From the NCBI RefSeq assembly GCF_011100465.1, contig NZ_CP049740.1, positions 1,542,001 through 1,606,000 of the forward strand: a stretch of 64,000 nt of DNA, written 5' to 3'. A program made the position numbers and the translations under genes. Below are positions 10,580 through 18,419 of this stretch, piece by piece. The notes under the pieces are model-generated. The model had not been told where the DNA came from and did not search any database. It saw nothing but the letters and a program-made list of their open reading frames with translations. Numbering within the stretch: position 1 is the first letter of the stretch; each line of letters starts with the position of its first letter. The DNA comes from Jeotgalibaca arthritidis. Lineage in GTDB: Bacteria > Bacillota > Bacilli > Lactobacillales > Aerococcaceae.

Positions 10580-10623
10580 TAAGTAAAAAAGTTAGTAAAG
10601 TTTTTAACTTTTATTTACTTAAT
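10580..10623. promoter_or_regulatory. Nested palindromic operators upstream of galK
   Basis: The outer arms TTAAGTAAA (10580-10588) and TTTACTTAA (10615-10623) are a perfect 9-bp inverted repeat; inside them AAAAGTTA and TTAACTTTT-like arms form a second palindrome, with a further AGTAAA in the centre. The half-sites match the operator before galR, so this is the likely GalR control region for galKT. Confidence 0.65.
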
Positions 10624-10644
10624 CTAAAAATAAGAAACGTTCTT

Positions 10645-10673
10645 TGACAAACAGTAAGTGATAGTGTAATGTA
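10645..10673 (+). promoter_or_regulatory. Promoter for guaC
   Basis: TTGACA (10645-10650), 17 bases, then TAATGT (10668-10673). This leaves a leader of about 100 bases before guaC, containing a GCCATCAC/GTGGTGC stem shortly before the ribosome site. The leader does not match the purine riboswitch core that I know. Confidence 0.6.
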
Positions 10674-10779
10674 CTACTGGGACAGGACAATGGTTGTATC
10701 AACTGTAATAAATGTTCGTGTTCTGATATCTGTGTAAAGCCATCACTGGTGGTGCACTAACAGAAAGGAATTTATAAAA

Positions 10780-11814
10780 ATGAAAATATTTGATTATGAA
10801 GACGTACAACTGATACCAAACAAGAGTATCGTGCAAAGTCGTTCAGAATGCGACACAACAGTAGAACTGGGTGGGCGCAGCTTTAAGATGCCTGTTGTTC
10901 CTGCGAACATGCAGACCATTCTTGACGAAAGCTTGGCAGAAAAACTAGCAGCTAACGGTTACTTCTATATTATGCACCGCTTTGATGAGGCAGCTCGTAT
11001 GCCATTTATCGAAAGAATGCATGAAAAAGGGTTGTTTGCTTCTATCAGTTTAGGTATTAAAGACGCTGAATTTGGATTTGTTGAAGAATTAGTTGAGAAA
11101 AACTTAATTCCAGAATACACAACCATTGATGTTGCTCATGGTCACTCAGATCAAGTTATTAAGATGATTAAACACGTGAAAGAAGTTATGCCATCAACTT
11201 TCCTAATCGCAGGAAATGTGGGAACTCCTGAAGGTGTTCGTGAATTAGAAAATGCTGGGGCAGATGCTACAAAAGTAGGAATCGGACCTGGTAAAGTATG
11301 TACAACTAAAATTAAAACTGGTTTTGGAACTGGTGGCTGGCAATTAGCAGCTGTAAGCTGGTGTTCAAAAGCAGCTCGCAAACCAATTATTGCTGACGGT
11401 GGTGTCCGCACAAATGGTGATATTGCGAAGTCTGTTCGCTTTGGTGCAACAATGGTAATGATCGGTTCATTATTTGCTGGTCATGACGAATCACCAGGTG
11501 GCATTAAAGAAATTAATGGCCAAAAATATAAAGAATACTTCGGTAGTGCGTCTGAATACCAAAAAGGTGAGCGTCGTAACGTTGAAGGGAAGAAAATTCT
11601 AACACCATACAAAGGCCGTCTTGTTGATACATTAACTGAAATGCAACAAGATCTACAATCATCTATCTCTTATGCAGGTGGAAATGATTTAGCATCAATC
11701 CGCAAATGTGACTACGTCTTAGTGAAGAACTCAATCTACAACGGTGACAGCTCTAACCAAGCTATTATTGAAGCAGGTCGTTCATCATACGGCGAAGGCG
11801 ACACAATTTTATAA
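10780..11814 (+). CDS. guaC: GMP reductase
   Basis: 344 residues. Reduces GMP to IMP with NADPH in purine salvage. The IMPDH/GMPR barrel is clear: [12 protein letters not shown] at the start, the nucleotide motif [11 protein letters not shown] with the catalytic Cys (residue about 176), then [15 protein letters not shown] and [10 protein letters not shown]. The lack of inserted CBS domains and the length favour GMP reductase over IMP dehydrogenase. Start ATG with GAAAGGAA ribosome site. Monocistronic, with promoter and terminator visible. Confidence 0.95.
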   Translation: MKIFDYEDVQLIPNKSIVQSRSECDTTVELGGRSFKMPVVPANMQTILDESLAEKLAANGYFYIMHRFDEAARMPFIERMHEKGLFASISLGIKDAEFGFVEELVEKNLIPEYTTIDVAHGHSDQVIKMIKHVKEVMPSTFLIAGNVGTPEGVRELENAGADATKVGIGPGKVCTTKIKTGFGTGGWQLAAVSWCSKAARKPIIADGGVRTNGDIAKSVRFGATMVMIGSLFAGHDESPGGIKEINGQKYKEYFGSASEYQKGERRNVEGKKILTPYKGRLVDTLTEMQQDLQSSISYAGGNDLASIRKCDYVLVKNSIYNGDSSNQAIIEAGRSSYGEGDTIL

Positions 11815-11825
11815 ACTAACGACTC

Positions 11826-11856
11826 AAGCTAGGGCAAATTGCCCTAGCTTTTTTTG
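11826..11856 (+). terminator. Terminator of guaC
   Basis: AAGCTAGGGC and GCCCTAGCTT form a 10-bp perfect stem around AAATT, then a run of T. Repeat element copy B starts at the end of the T-run. Confidence 0.93.
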
Positions 11857-11939
11857 TAGACTAGGGAATTGTAAGTTCGGCCATCAATGTCTAGCTCCAA
11901 AGTCCGGGCCTAGTGAAAAAAACAGAAATTTTCCCCATT
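11856..11939 (+). repeat. Dispersed intergenic element, 5-prime fragment (copy B)
   Basis: About 84 bp matching the first 85 bp of copy A with several substitutions, so it is older or from another subfamily. It stops within the CCCCATT stretch and is fused directly to the agaS remnant, marking a deletion junction. Confidence 0.8.
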
Positions 11940-12465
11940 CAGCAATCAAAAAAAGTTTGACAAATGTAACCGCGATTTCAATCGTGTCATCTACTTGGCA
12001 TCTGGACCACTAGCTGGTATTGCAAGAGAAGTACAACTTAAAATTTTAGAATTAACGGCTGGGAAAGTAGCGACAGCCTTTGATACATCGCTTGGTTTCC
12101 GTCATGGACCAAAATCATTTGTTGATGAAAAATCGCTAGCATTCTTGTTTGTTTCCAATGACCCATACACGCGCCAATATGATCTTGATATGTTGGAGGA
12201 ACTTTATGGCGACCAAATCGCTAATACGGTGTATAGTATAGAGGTAACACAAGAAAACGGATTTTCTGGACAAGCTTTCCGCTTTGATGAACGTTATAGC
12301 AACTTACCAGATGTGTACTTAGCGCTACCGTATACCGTTTTTGGACAAGTTGTATCCATGTTAACAGCACTTAAAGTTGAAAACAAACCCGATACACCAA
12401 GCCCAACATGTACGGTAAACCGAGTTGTTAAAGGGGTTATCATCCACGATAACTTGCCAGAATAA
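11940..12465 (+). pseudogene. agaS: 5-prime-truncated AgaS-type sugar isomerase/deaminase (SIS domain)
   Basis: The frame reads from the element junction through KKFDKCNRDFNRVIYLASGPLAG and continues with VQLKILELTAGKV and SLGFRHGPKSFVDE to a natural C-terminus. These are hallmarks of the second SIS domain of AgaS, the galactosamine/tagatose-6-phosphate ketose-aldose isomerase or deaminase. About 175 of a usual 380-390 residues remain; the N-terminal half is gone, replaced by repeat copy B. A TTG at 11995 has no ribosome site. It lies 34 bases before nagA, as in intact aga operons, so it is a relic. Confidence 0.85.
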
Positions 12466-12499
12466 TCAACAAATTTTAAGAAAAGAAGTGAGAGAAAAA

Positions 12500-13648
12500 A
12501 TGAAGACATACATTTATGCAGATACATTTTACATGCCAGACGCTACAAAAGGACCAGGTTACCTTGAAATTAATGACGGTGTTTTTGGTCAATTCTCAAC
12601 GGAAAAACCATCAGATGGCTCAATCATTGATTACAGCCGCAAGCAAATTGCCCCTGGACTAGTGGATACCCATATCCATGGTTTTAAAGGCCACGATGTT
12701 ATGGATAATGATGTAGCAGGATTAAATGTTATTGCAGAGGGCATTCTTCAAGGTGGGGTAACTTCTTTCTTACCAACAACCCTAACAGCTTCAACTGAAC
12801 AATTGAATGATGTTTGCCAAACCATTGGTGACCATGCAGATCAGATTAAAGGCGCAAAAATTCAAGGAATTTTCCTAGAAGGACCATTCTTTAATGAAGT
12901 CTATAAAGGGGCTCAAAACCCTAAATATATGGGCGACCCATCAGTTGAAAAGTTAGCGAAATGGCAAGAACTCGCTAAAGGAAAAGTCAAAAAAATTGCG
13001 ATTGCACCAGAACGTGAAGGAACACTGACATTCATTGACTACGCAAAAAGTCATGATATTTACACAGCTATTGCCCATACAGATGCTACCTATGATCAAT
13101 GTAAGGCAGCAGTTGACCATGGTGCGAATATATTCGTTCACACCTTTAATGGTATGAAAGGCTTGCACCACCGTGAGCCAGGTGTTGTCGGAGCAGCAAT
13201 TAGCCTAAAAGAGGCCTTCTCAGAATTAATTTGTGACGGTCATCATGTTCACCCTGTATCAGCAGGTATTGTCATGGATGCGCACGGTCGCGACAAAACA
13301 ATGTTTGTCACAGACTGCATGCGAGGTGGTGGTATTGGCGATGGTGAATCGAGCTTGGGTGAATTTGACGTTATTATTAAAGACGGAGCAGCACGTTTGA
13401 AACACAACGGCAGCCTAGCAGGTAGTGTGCTAGAACTGATTGAAGCCGTACAAAACGTTGTTGAGTGGGGCATTGCGACACCGGAAGAAGCCATTCAGAT
13501 GGCAAGTTTGGTGCCAGCGCAAAGTGTGGGAATCGACCACCTATGCGGTCAAATTAAAGCAGGTTATGCGGCAGACTTTATTGTCCTTGACCAACACTTA
13601 AAACTAGAAAAAACATATTTAGATGGCGAAGTAGCCTATACAAAATAA
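12500..13648 (+). CDS. nagA: N-acetylgalactosamine/glucosamine-6-phosphate deacetylase
   Basis: 382 residues, full length. Amidohydrolase fold: metal-binding THIHG (about 60-64), EGPFFN, IAHTDATYDQ, HTFNGM and the catalytic Asp in FVTDCMRGGG. It removes acetate from N-acetyl-hexosamine-6-phosphate in the cytoplasm. The start is the ATG at 12500 behind AGAAGTGAGA. The flanking agaS and EIIA relics suggest it once served GalNAc-6-P (AgaA role); it may survive because it also serves GlcNAc-6-P recycling. Confidence 0.92.
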   Translation: MKTYIYADTFYMPDATKGPGYLEINDGVFGQFSTEKPSDGSIIDYSRKQIAPGLVDTHIHGFKGHDVMDNDVAGLNVIAEGILQGGVTSFLPTTLTASTEQLNDVCQTIGDHADQIKGAKIQGIFLEGPFFNEVYKGAQNPKYMGDPSVEKLAKWQELAKGKVKKIAIAPEREGTLTFIDYAKSHDIYTAIAHTDATYDQCKAAVDHGANIFVHTFNGMKGLHHREPGVVGAAISLKEAFSELICDGHHVHPVSAGIVMDAHGRDKTMFVTDCMRGGGIGDGESSLGEFDVIIKDGAARLKHNGSLAGSVLELIEAVQNVVEWGIATPEEAIQMASLVPAQSVGIDHLCGQIKAGYAADFIVLDQHLKLEKTYLDGEVAYTK

Positions 13649-13660
13649 GGAGGTAATGGA

Positions 13661-13845
13661 ATGATCAGTTGTGTCATCACAGGCACGGGGAATTTGCCCC
13701 GGGTCTGTCGCTGGCAGACGAAATGAGTGCTGGTAAACAAGAAAAATTTGAAGTGGTGGCTTTTAGAGAAGACCAACCACTAGAGTTGTAAGAATCAAAC
13801 TTACGTCAAGCTCAACAATGGACAGAGAAAGTAACAGTTAAATAG
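13661..13845 (+). pseudogene. agaF: Degenerate PTS EIIA of the mannose/AgaF family
   Basis: After AAGGAGG, an ATG opens MISCVITGTG, which is the start of mannose-family EIIA proteins. A one-base shift then continues EFAPGLSLADEMSAGKQEKF and VVAFREDQPLEL before a TAA at 13789-13791, and a further short open stretch ending NLRQAQQWTEKVTVK to 13845 looks like its C-terminal end. Only about a third of a normal 140-residue protein remains and it is frameshifted. Part of the eroded aga operon. Confidence 0.75.
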
Positions 13846-13852
13846 GTTAAAC

Positions 13853-13895
13853 GAGCCAATTTTTATGTTATTTCATAAGAATTGGCTCTTATTTT
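13853..13895 (+). terminator. Terminator of the aga operon remnant
   Basis: GAGCCAATT (13853-13861) pairs with AATTGGCTC (13880-13888), followed by TTATTTT. Confidence 0.85.
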
Positions 13896-14100
13896 GCATA
13901 CGATAGTGCAAGTTCTGAATTAATAATGTTGAAACTAAACAAAAGTTTTGTTTACTTGGGAGAATGAATGGGTGTTGGAACGTGCACGTAGCTTGTTGAT
14001 TGCAGAAGGTCTGGCATTACTTGTTAATAGGGTTCCCCTCATTTTTAATTCTCATTACAAACCATATTATCAAGTAATTGTTAGATACTAGAGGTAGAGT

Positions 14101-14232
14101 AAAGAGAGTGGGAAAAAAGGCGTTTAGCCCCGAAACGTTGGACCGAAAAAACGCAGGGTGGTCGTAGACCATCCGAGTATTATTCGGGAAACGCATGTCG
14201 GGGCTGCCTTTTTGAGCACGTTTGCTCAACAA
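14101..14232 (+). other. Multi-hairpin intergenic element, possible structured RNA or repeat
   Basis: Outer arms AGCCCCGA (14126-14133) and TCGGGGCT (14198-14205) are perfect. Between them are GGGTGGTC/GACCATCC and CCGA/TCGG hairpins, and after them TGAGCA/TGCTCA with a preceding T-run. The layout resembles a branched RNA. No coding potential is apparent. The 200 bases before it (13896-14100) hold only a short open stretch around 13969-14091 (EWVLERARSLLIAEG) that I cannot assign. Confidence 0.45.
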
Positions 14233-14243
14233 TTATTCGTATA

Positions 14244-14277
14244 TAAAAAAGGGACTGGAGTTATTTTCCAGTCCCTT
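14244..14277 (-). terminator. Terminator of the MBL-fold hydrolase gene
   Basis: GGGACTGGA (14251-14259) pairs with TCCAGTCCC (14268-14276); read on the minus strand it ends in six T. Confidence 0.9.
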
Positions 14278-14284
14278 GCTGTTA

Positions 14285-14986
14285 TTATTTAAGTAAATTT
14301 TGTGCTTCTGCAATGGTTTGAGGAAGAACATCCATTGGGTCTTGCATGACAATCCCATGTCCTGTTCCTACATAAGTTGGATTTAAGGTTAAGAAACGTT
14401 CAACGACTTCAATACTTTGAGCTAAATCCCAATTCAAACGAGCTGGTTTTGGGAAGGCATCACGGTGAACACCACAAATAGCTGCGCCACCTAATGTTTG
14501 CAAAACATCACCAACAAGTAAATAACGTAAAGTAGGGTGGAAGAAACAAATATGGCCTGGCGTATGACCGGGCGTAAAGAGAACGTCTAATTCGCCAACT
14601 TTATCGCCTTCTTTAAGTAGGCCGGCAGGTTTAAAAGTCAACGAGTCCGGAATGCCTTCTTTTAAAGGAACTTGCTTGTCAGAAGGGAGTAGCTCTTTCT
14701 TTAGGACAAGCTGATACTCACGTTCTGGAAAATAAATGGGTGTGTCTGGGAATGCTTCTTGGAATGCCGGCATGCCATCTAAATGGTCATCGTGGCTATG
14801 CGTAATTGCAATTGCTTTTAAAGGGAGGCCAGAAGATTGAATCAATTCAATAACCTCACTAATTTCTTCAGACTCAACAGTTGTATCAATTAAGATGATT
14901 CCATCATCTTCTTTTACTAAAAATAAATTATTTTCTTTTTCAATCGTAATTTGCATGACATTCTCAAATGATTCTATTTGAAGCAT
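14285..14986 (-). CDS. Metallo-beta-lactamase-fold hydrolase
   Basis: 233 residues. The metal-binding motif HSHDDHLDG (about 62-70) and the later TPGHTPGHICFF, LLVGDVLQT and GTGHG motifs give a complete dinuclear MBL site. Such proteins hydrolyse thioesters, lactones or phosphodiesters; nothing here decides among them. A beta-lactamase role is unlikely because there is no signal peptide. ATG start with AAAGGTCG upstream; single-gene transcript with its own terminator. Confidence 0.88.
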   Translation of the reverse strand: MLQIESFENVMQITIEKENNLFLVKEDDGIILIDTTVESEEISEVIELIQSSGLPLKAIAITHSHDDHLDGMPAFQEAFPDTPIYFPEREYQLVLKKELLPSDKQVPLKEGIPDSLTFKPAGLLKEGDKVGELDVLFTPGHTPGHICFFHPTLRYLLVGDVLQTLGGAAICGVHRDAFPKPARLNWDLAQSIEVVERFLTLNPTYVGTGHGIVMQDPMDVLPQTIAEAQNLLK

Positions 14987-15077
14987 CCATTCACGACCTT
15001 TCTATGTAGTATTAATAATAAATAATACATTGGGTAGAAAATAAGGTCAAACAATATCACTTGTGAAAATAATATTA

Positions 15078-15150
15078 CAGTCCTGAGAAGAATTGAACTT
15101 CCGACACCTCGTTTAGGAAACGAGTGCTCTATCCACTGAGCTACAGGACC
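15078..15150 (-). tRNA. tRNA-Arg (anticodon CCU)
   Basis: On the minus strand the 73-base sequence folds into a full cloverleaf: acceptor GGTCCTG/CAGGACT with one G-U pair, D-arm GCTC/GAGC, anticodon stem CTCGT/ACGAG with loop TTCCTAA giving anticodon CCU, and T-arm with loop TTCAATT. CCA is not encoded. It reads AGG codons. Confidence 0.96.
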
Positions 15151-15160
15151 AAGATATAAT

Positions 15161-15197
15161 AAAAAAATAAGGAATCGGCTGCCTAGCTGATTCCTTT
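15161..15197 (-). terminator. Terminator of the small membrane protein gene
   Basis: AAGGAATC (15169-15176) pairs with GATTCCTT (15189-15196); on the minus strand it is followed by a T-run of seven. Confidence 0.88.
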
Positions 15198-15201
15198 TGG
15201 G

Positions 15202-15453
15202 CTAGTCGATGTTAGATTCGAGTTCCGTTATACGATCTTTTAAGGTCTCGTTTTCATCTTTCAATTCGTTTAGTTCTTGATGCATCGTTTGAACTTGATC
15301 CTTCAATTGATCGAAGCTATACGGATCGATTGATTCAACGGGCGGATCATTCAGCTGTTGAAAGATAAACGTAATACCAAAAATAAGAACGATACCCAAA
15401 AAAATAATCATCCAACTACGACGTGGTGATTCATTTTCAGGGTCAGGTTTCAT
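15202..15453 (-). CDS. Small membrane protein with C-terminal coiled coil, unknown function
   Basis: 83 residues from the ATG at 15453, which has AGAGGA 9 bases upstream; a TTG at 15489 would add 12 residues with a poorer site. One transmembrane segment (about 15-33, SWMIIFLGIVLIFGITFIF) is followed by a linker and a 40-residue heptad-rich coiled coil (DQLKDQVQTMHQELNELKDE). The topology is like that of FtsL/DivIC-type or other small envelope proteins, but I see no family signature. Confidence 0.75.
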   Translation of the reverse strand: MKPDPENESPRRSWMIIFLGIVLIFGITFIFQQLNDPPVESIDPYSFDQLKDQVQTMHQELNELKDENETLKDRITELESNID

Positions 15454-15608
15454 GTTTTGAAATCCTCTTTTAGCTGCATTTTTCTCCAAGTTCGTTCACC
15501 CATCTTTCTACCTATCTAAGCCTTATTATACAGCATTCAGACTTCAAATAAAAATAAAGATAAGATTAAGAGATTCAGTAAGTTAAATGAACGTACAGGG
15601 CTTATTAT

Positions 15609-16003
15609 TAAGAGGTTCAGTGGCTAAATCAGCTTTGAACCTCTTAATTTGGCGAAAATCCAGAGGTTCAGCCGCCAAACAAGCTTTGAACCTCTTAATT
15701 TATAGAAAATCCAGAGGTTCAGCCACTAAATCGAGCTTGAAGCTCTTAATTTGGCGAAAATCCAGAGGTTCAGTCGCTAAATCAGCTTTGAACCTCTTAA
15801 TTTAGAAAGAATCCAGAGGTTCAGTCGTCAAACAAGCTTTGAACCTCTTAATCTAGAAGAAATCCAGAGGTTCAGCCGCCAAACCAGCTTTGAACCTCTT
15901 AATTTAAAGCAAATCCAGAGGTTCAGCCGTCAAACAAGCTTTGAACCTCTTAATTTATAGAAAATCCAGAGGTTCAGCCACCAAACCAGCTTTGAACCTC
16001 TTT
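15609..16003. repeat. Tandem hairpin array 2 (51-bp period, AGAGGTTCA stem, 8 units)
   Basis: Eight units with GAGG starting at 15612, 15663 and every 51 bp to 15969. Each unit has arms AGAGGTTCA and TGAACCTCT around GCCGCCAAACAAGCTT-like loops, then an A/T-rich spacer AATTTATAGAAAATCC. Because 51 is 17 codons, reading frames stay open on either strand, but there is no ribosome site and the period exists for the hairpins. The same stem is used by array 6 at 48289. Confidence 0.92.
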
Positions 16004-16005
16004 AT

Positions 16006-16042
16006 ACAAAAAATCCTCACAGCCAAAAGAGGCCATGAGGAT
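16006..16042 (-). terminator. Terminator of pepS
   Basis: ATCCTCA (16013-16019) pairs with TGAGGAT (16036-16042); on the minus strand a T-run follows. Confidence 0.88.
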
Positions 16043-16051
16043 CATTTTTTA

Positions 16052-17296
16052 TTAGAATGCCCAGTCTCCGTTACGGAAGATCGGCATACGGCTACCGTCT
16101 TTACGGATACCGTCAATATTTGTTGTTTCAGAACCAATCATGAAGTCAACGTGAACGTTTGAACGGTTCAAACCGCGTTCAGCTAATTCTTCTTGTGACA
16201 TCTCAGTTCCGCCTTCAATAGAGAATGCGTAAGCTGAACCTAGTGCCAAGTGGTTAGAAGCATTTTCATCAAATAAAGTATTGAAGAATACTAAACCTGA
16301 TTGCGAAATTGGTGACTTGTGAGGAACAAGGGCAACTTCACCTAGTGAACGAGCACCTTCATTGTCTTCTACAAGGTGTTTCAAGACTTCTTCACCTTTT
16401 TCAGCTGAAACTTCAACAACAGCGCCATCTTTAAATGTAAATGTCATACCTTCAATAATGTTTCCGCTGTAGCTTAATGGTTTTGTTGATTTCACAATAC
16501 CGTCAATACGACGGCCATCTGGAGCAGAGAAAACTTCTTCAGTTGGCATGTTAGCAACGAATTCTTCACCTTGCGCATTGATTGCGCCAGCAGAATCCCA
16601 GATATGGTTTTCTGGCATACCAACTGTTAAGTCAGTACCTTCAGGTGTTGTATAATGCAATGCATCGAATTGCTCAGCATTTAAAACGTCAGCTTTTGAA
16701 CGTAGGCGAGTTTCGTGCTCGTCCCAAGCCAATACTGGATCAGCTTCGAAAACGCGACACGTTTTGAAAATTTCATTCCATAGTGCGTCAACTTGTTCTT
16801 CTTCTGTTTCTAATTCTGGGAATACTTTAGCAGCCCATGCAGCACCTGAAGCAGCCGCAACTGTCCAAGATACTTTGTTTGCTTGAGTAGCAATACGTTG
16901 CGCCATCAACGCTTTACTGTTTGCTGTCATAACAGCGCCCAATTTTTTGCTATCTACGCCATTTAATGCATCAGGATCAGCAGAACGAACAGATAAACGG
17001 CTCGCTTTACGATCTAGCATGTCGTGAGACTCATCAATTTTGTATTGTGGAATGTTTGTTAAACGCTCCTCTGGTGTGTGTAAGTAAGTTTCACGCGTAA
17101 TCACGTCGTCAGCCCACTTCACAATAACTTCCTCAGCACCTAAAGCATAAGCTTCTTTAACTAACAGACGGGCAAATTGTGCTTGTTCAACATCAATGTT
17201 GATAATCACAGTGTGACCTTTTTGAACGTTGATTCCCTTAGAAACCAACAACTTTGCATATTTTTGCAAGTTTTCTTCGAAATTTGGTAAGACCAT
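16052..17296 (-). CDS. pepS: M29-family aminopeptidase (AmpS/PepS)
   Basis: 414 residues, full length for the thermophilic-aminopeptidase family M29. These cobalt/zinc-dependent cytosolic enzymes trim N-terminal residues from short peptides. The C-terminal metal-site region is recognisable: IEGMTFTFKDG, LGEVALVPHKSPI, HLALGSAYAF and NVHVDFMIGS. ATG start with AAAGGAGCG upstream. An extended -10 promoter (TGATATGAT) lies just upstream, behind the candidate small RNA, so the gene likely has its own promoter. Confidence 0.93.
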   Translation of the reverse strand: MVLPNFEENLQKYAKLLVSKGINVQKGHTVIINIDVEQAQFARLLVKEAYALGAEEVIVKWADDVITRETYLHTPEERLTNIPQYKIDESHDMLDRKASRLSVRSADPDALNGVDSKKLGAVMTANSKALMAQRIATQANKVSWTVAAASGAAWAAKVFPELETEEEQVDALWNEIFKTCRVFEADPVLAWDEHETRLRSKADVLNAEQFDALHYTTPEGTDLTVGMPENHIWDSAGAINAQGEEFVANMPTEEVFSAPDGRRIDGIVKSTKPLSYSGNIIEGMTFTFKDGAVVEVSAEKGEEVLKHLVEDNEGARSLGEVALVPHKSPISQSGLVFFNTLFDENASNHLALGSAYAFSIEGGTEMSQEELAERGLNRSNVHVDFMIGSETTNIDGIRKDGSRMPIFRNGDWAF

Positions 17297-17361
17297 GTCT
17301 AAAAAACGCTCCTTTATATTAAGTTTTCTATCCTACTATCATATCACAATAAAAAAGGATT

Positions 17362-17448
17362 AAAAATAAAAAATCCCCCAGCCAAGGCCAGAGGAAATAA
17401 TTAAATCTTTGGGGGGATTTAATTATGTGGTTGCACCGAAGTGAACCA
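17362..17448 (-). ncRNA. Candidate small RNA of about 85 nt upstream of pepS
   Basis: On the minus strand an extended -10 (TGCTATAAT, TATAAT at 17454-17459) precedes three possible stem-loops: GGTTCAC-TTCG-GTGCAACC, a perfect TAATTAAATC/GATTTAATTA stem with a CCCCCAAA loop, and a 3-prime GGCC-TT-GGCT hairpin ending GGGGGATTTTTT. The C-rich loop can alternatively pair with the terminal GGGGGAT as a terminator stem. No open frame. It could be a trans-acting RNA that pairs with G-rich ribosome sites, or a leader that attenuates pepS. Confidence 0.6.
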
Positions 17449-17483
17449 TAGTAATTATAGCATAGCGCCAACGCAAAATATAG

Positions 17484-18401
17484 CTATTCAGCCTTAGAAA
17501 AAGACAGGAAATCATGCTCTAATTCATGTTTGCGTTCTAGTAAAATGCTCAAAATATGCTGAACATTTTTTTGAAGAGAAGCTAATAATTCCAAGTTTTT
17601 TTCAATAATATGTTTCGTTGACCATTCCGAAAATAAGCCACTGAAAAAGTCATTAATAACCGGCCGACATTCGGTTAGTGTTTGGTATTGGCTATCATAA
17701 ATATAATCCAAGTCCTTTAACTCGCGAACTAAGGAATGAACCTTTCGTTCCAAATCAATAATCATCGCTTCAGCCACATCTAATTGATGGCGGTCAACGA
17801 CTGATAACAAAATATCAATTTCCGTAATCATTTCCCAATTATTAATGGCATCGGAGGAATCAACCGTTGTTAAAATATCACTAATGGCATCCAACAATTG
17901 ATTGGCAGCTTCTTCAGCTTCAACGGTTTGCGTATAGTCGTGTTGCAGTTGAATCATTTTTTGCTCACGTTCGGACACGATATTTAAGAGCTCAGGATTG
18001 CGGCGTAGGAGTTGTTCCTTCACATCGCGCAAACGGTTCTTTTTCTCCAAAATATCTTCCTCTAAATCGCCAAGATAGCGGTGAGCATTAATCTTCAAAA
18101 CATAGGCCTTATCAAATTCAAGTTTGGCACTGATTTTTTCTTCCGATTCACGGTGGTAGCGCTGTTCGTAAGTACCGAGAATTTTCATGACAGAATTAGA
18201 AAAGGACTCCTTTTCCATTTTTTCTAGCGTAGCTGTCTTTTTTTCTAGTTGACTAATAGCACCATCCAAAGCCGATTGTTGTTCATCGTGCGTCTCTTTC
18301 GTCAACGCTAACTTCCGAGAAAGGGCGCCTAGCTGTAACAACAGCGTTTCATACTCCATTCCCAAATCCACAGCCATACCTCCATCTTCCAACAAGACCA
18401 T
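17484..18401 (-). CDS. Coiled-coil protein of unknown function
   Basis: 305 residues from the ATG at 18401, which has AAAGGTGG 8 bases upstream; a GTG at 18413 is possible. No signal peptide or membrane segment. Residues about 20-175 are strongly heptad-like and rich in Glu, Lys and Leu (KLALTKETHDEQQSALDGAI, LEEDILEKKNRLRDVKEQL), with a second helical block to the C-terminus. I do not recognise a family. It follows the flavodoxin gene by fewer than 20 bases, so the two are cotranscribed and may work together, for example as a scaffold or partner. Confidence 0.75.
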   Translation of the reverse strand: MVLLEDGGMAVDLGMEYETLLLQLGALSRKLALTKETHDEQQSALDGAISQLEKKTATLEKMEKESFSNSVMKILGTYEQRYHRESEEKISAKLEFDKAYVLKINAHRYLGDLEEDILEKKNRLRDVKEQLLRRNPELLNIVSEREQKMIQLQHDYTQTVEAEEAANQLLDAISDILTTVDSSDAINNWEMITEIDILLSVVDRHQLDVAEAMIIDLERKVHSLVRELKDLDYIYDSQYQTLTECRPVINDFFSGLFSEWSTKHIIEKNLELLASLQKNVQHILSILLERKHELEHDFLSFSKAE

Positions 18402-18419
18402 CCGCTTCACCACCTTTAA

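Noticed and set aside
10674..10779. Purine riboswitch before guaC
   Set aside because: The leader lacks the conserved purine aptamer core; only an ordinary stem is visible.
13969..14091. Short frame EWVLERARSLLIAEG as a gene
   Set aside because: It has no convincing start or family match; at best an unidentifiable remnant.
14285..14986. Antibiotic beta-lactamase
   Set aside because: MBL fold but no signal peptide and no resistance-type motifs or context; general hydrolase is the safer call.
15609..16003. Open frames of 70-130 codons with 17-residue repeats in arrays 2 and 6, on both strands
   Set aside because: The frames exist because the period (51 bp) is a multiple of three. They lack ribosome sites, both strands are equally open, and the conserved feature is the inverted repeat.
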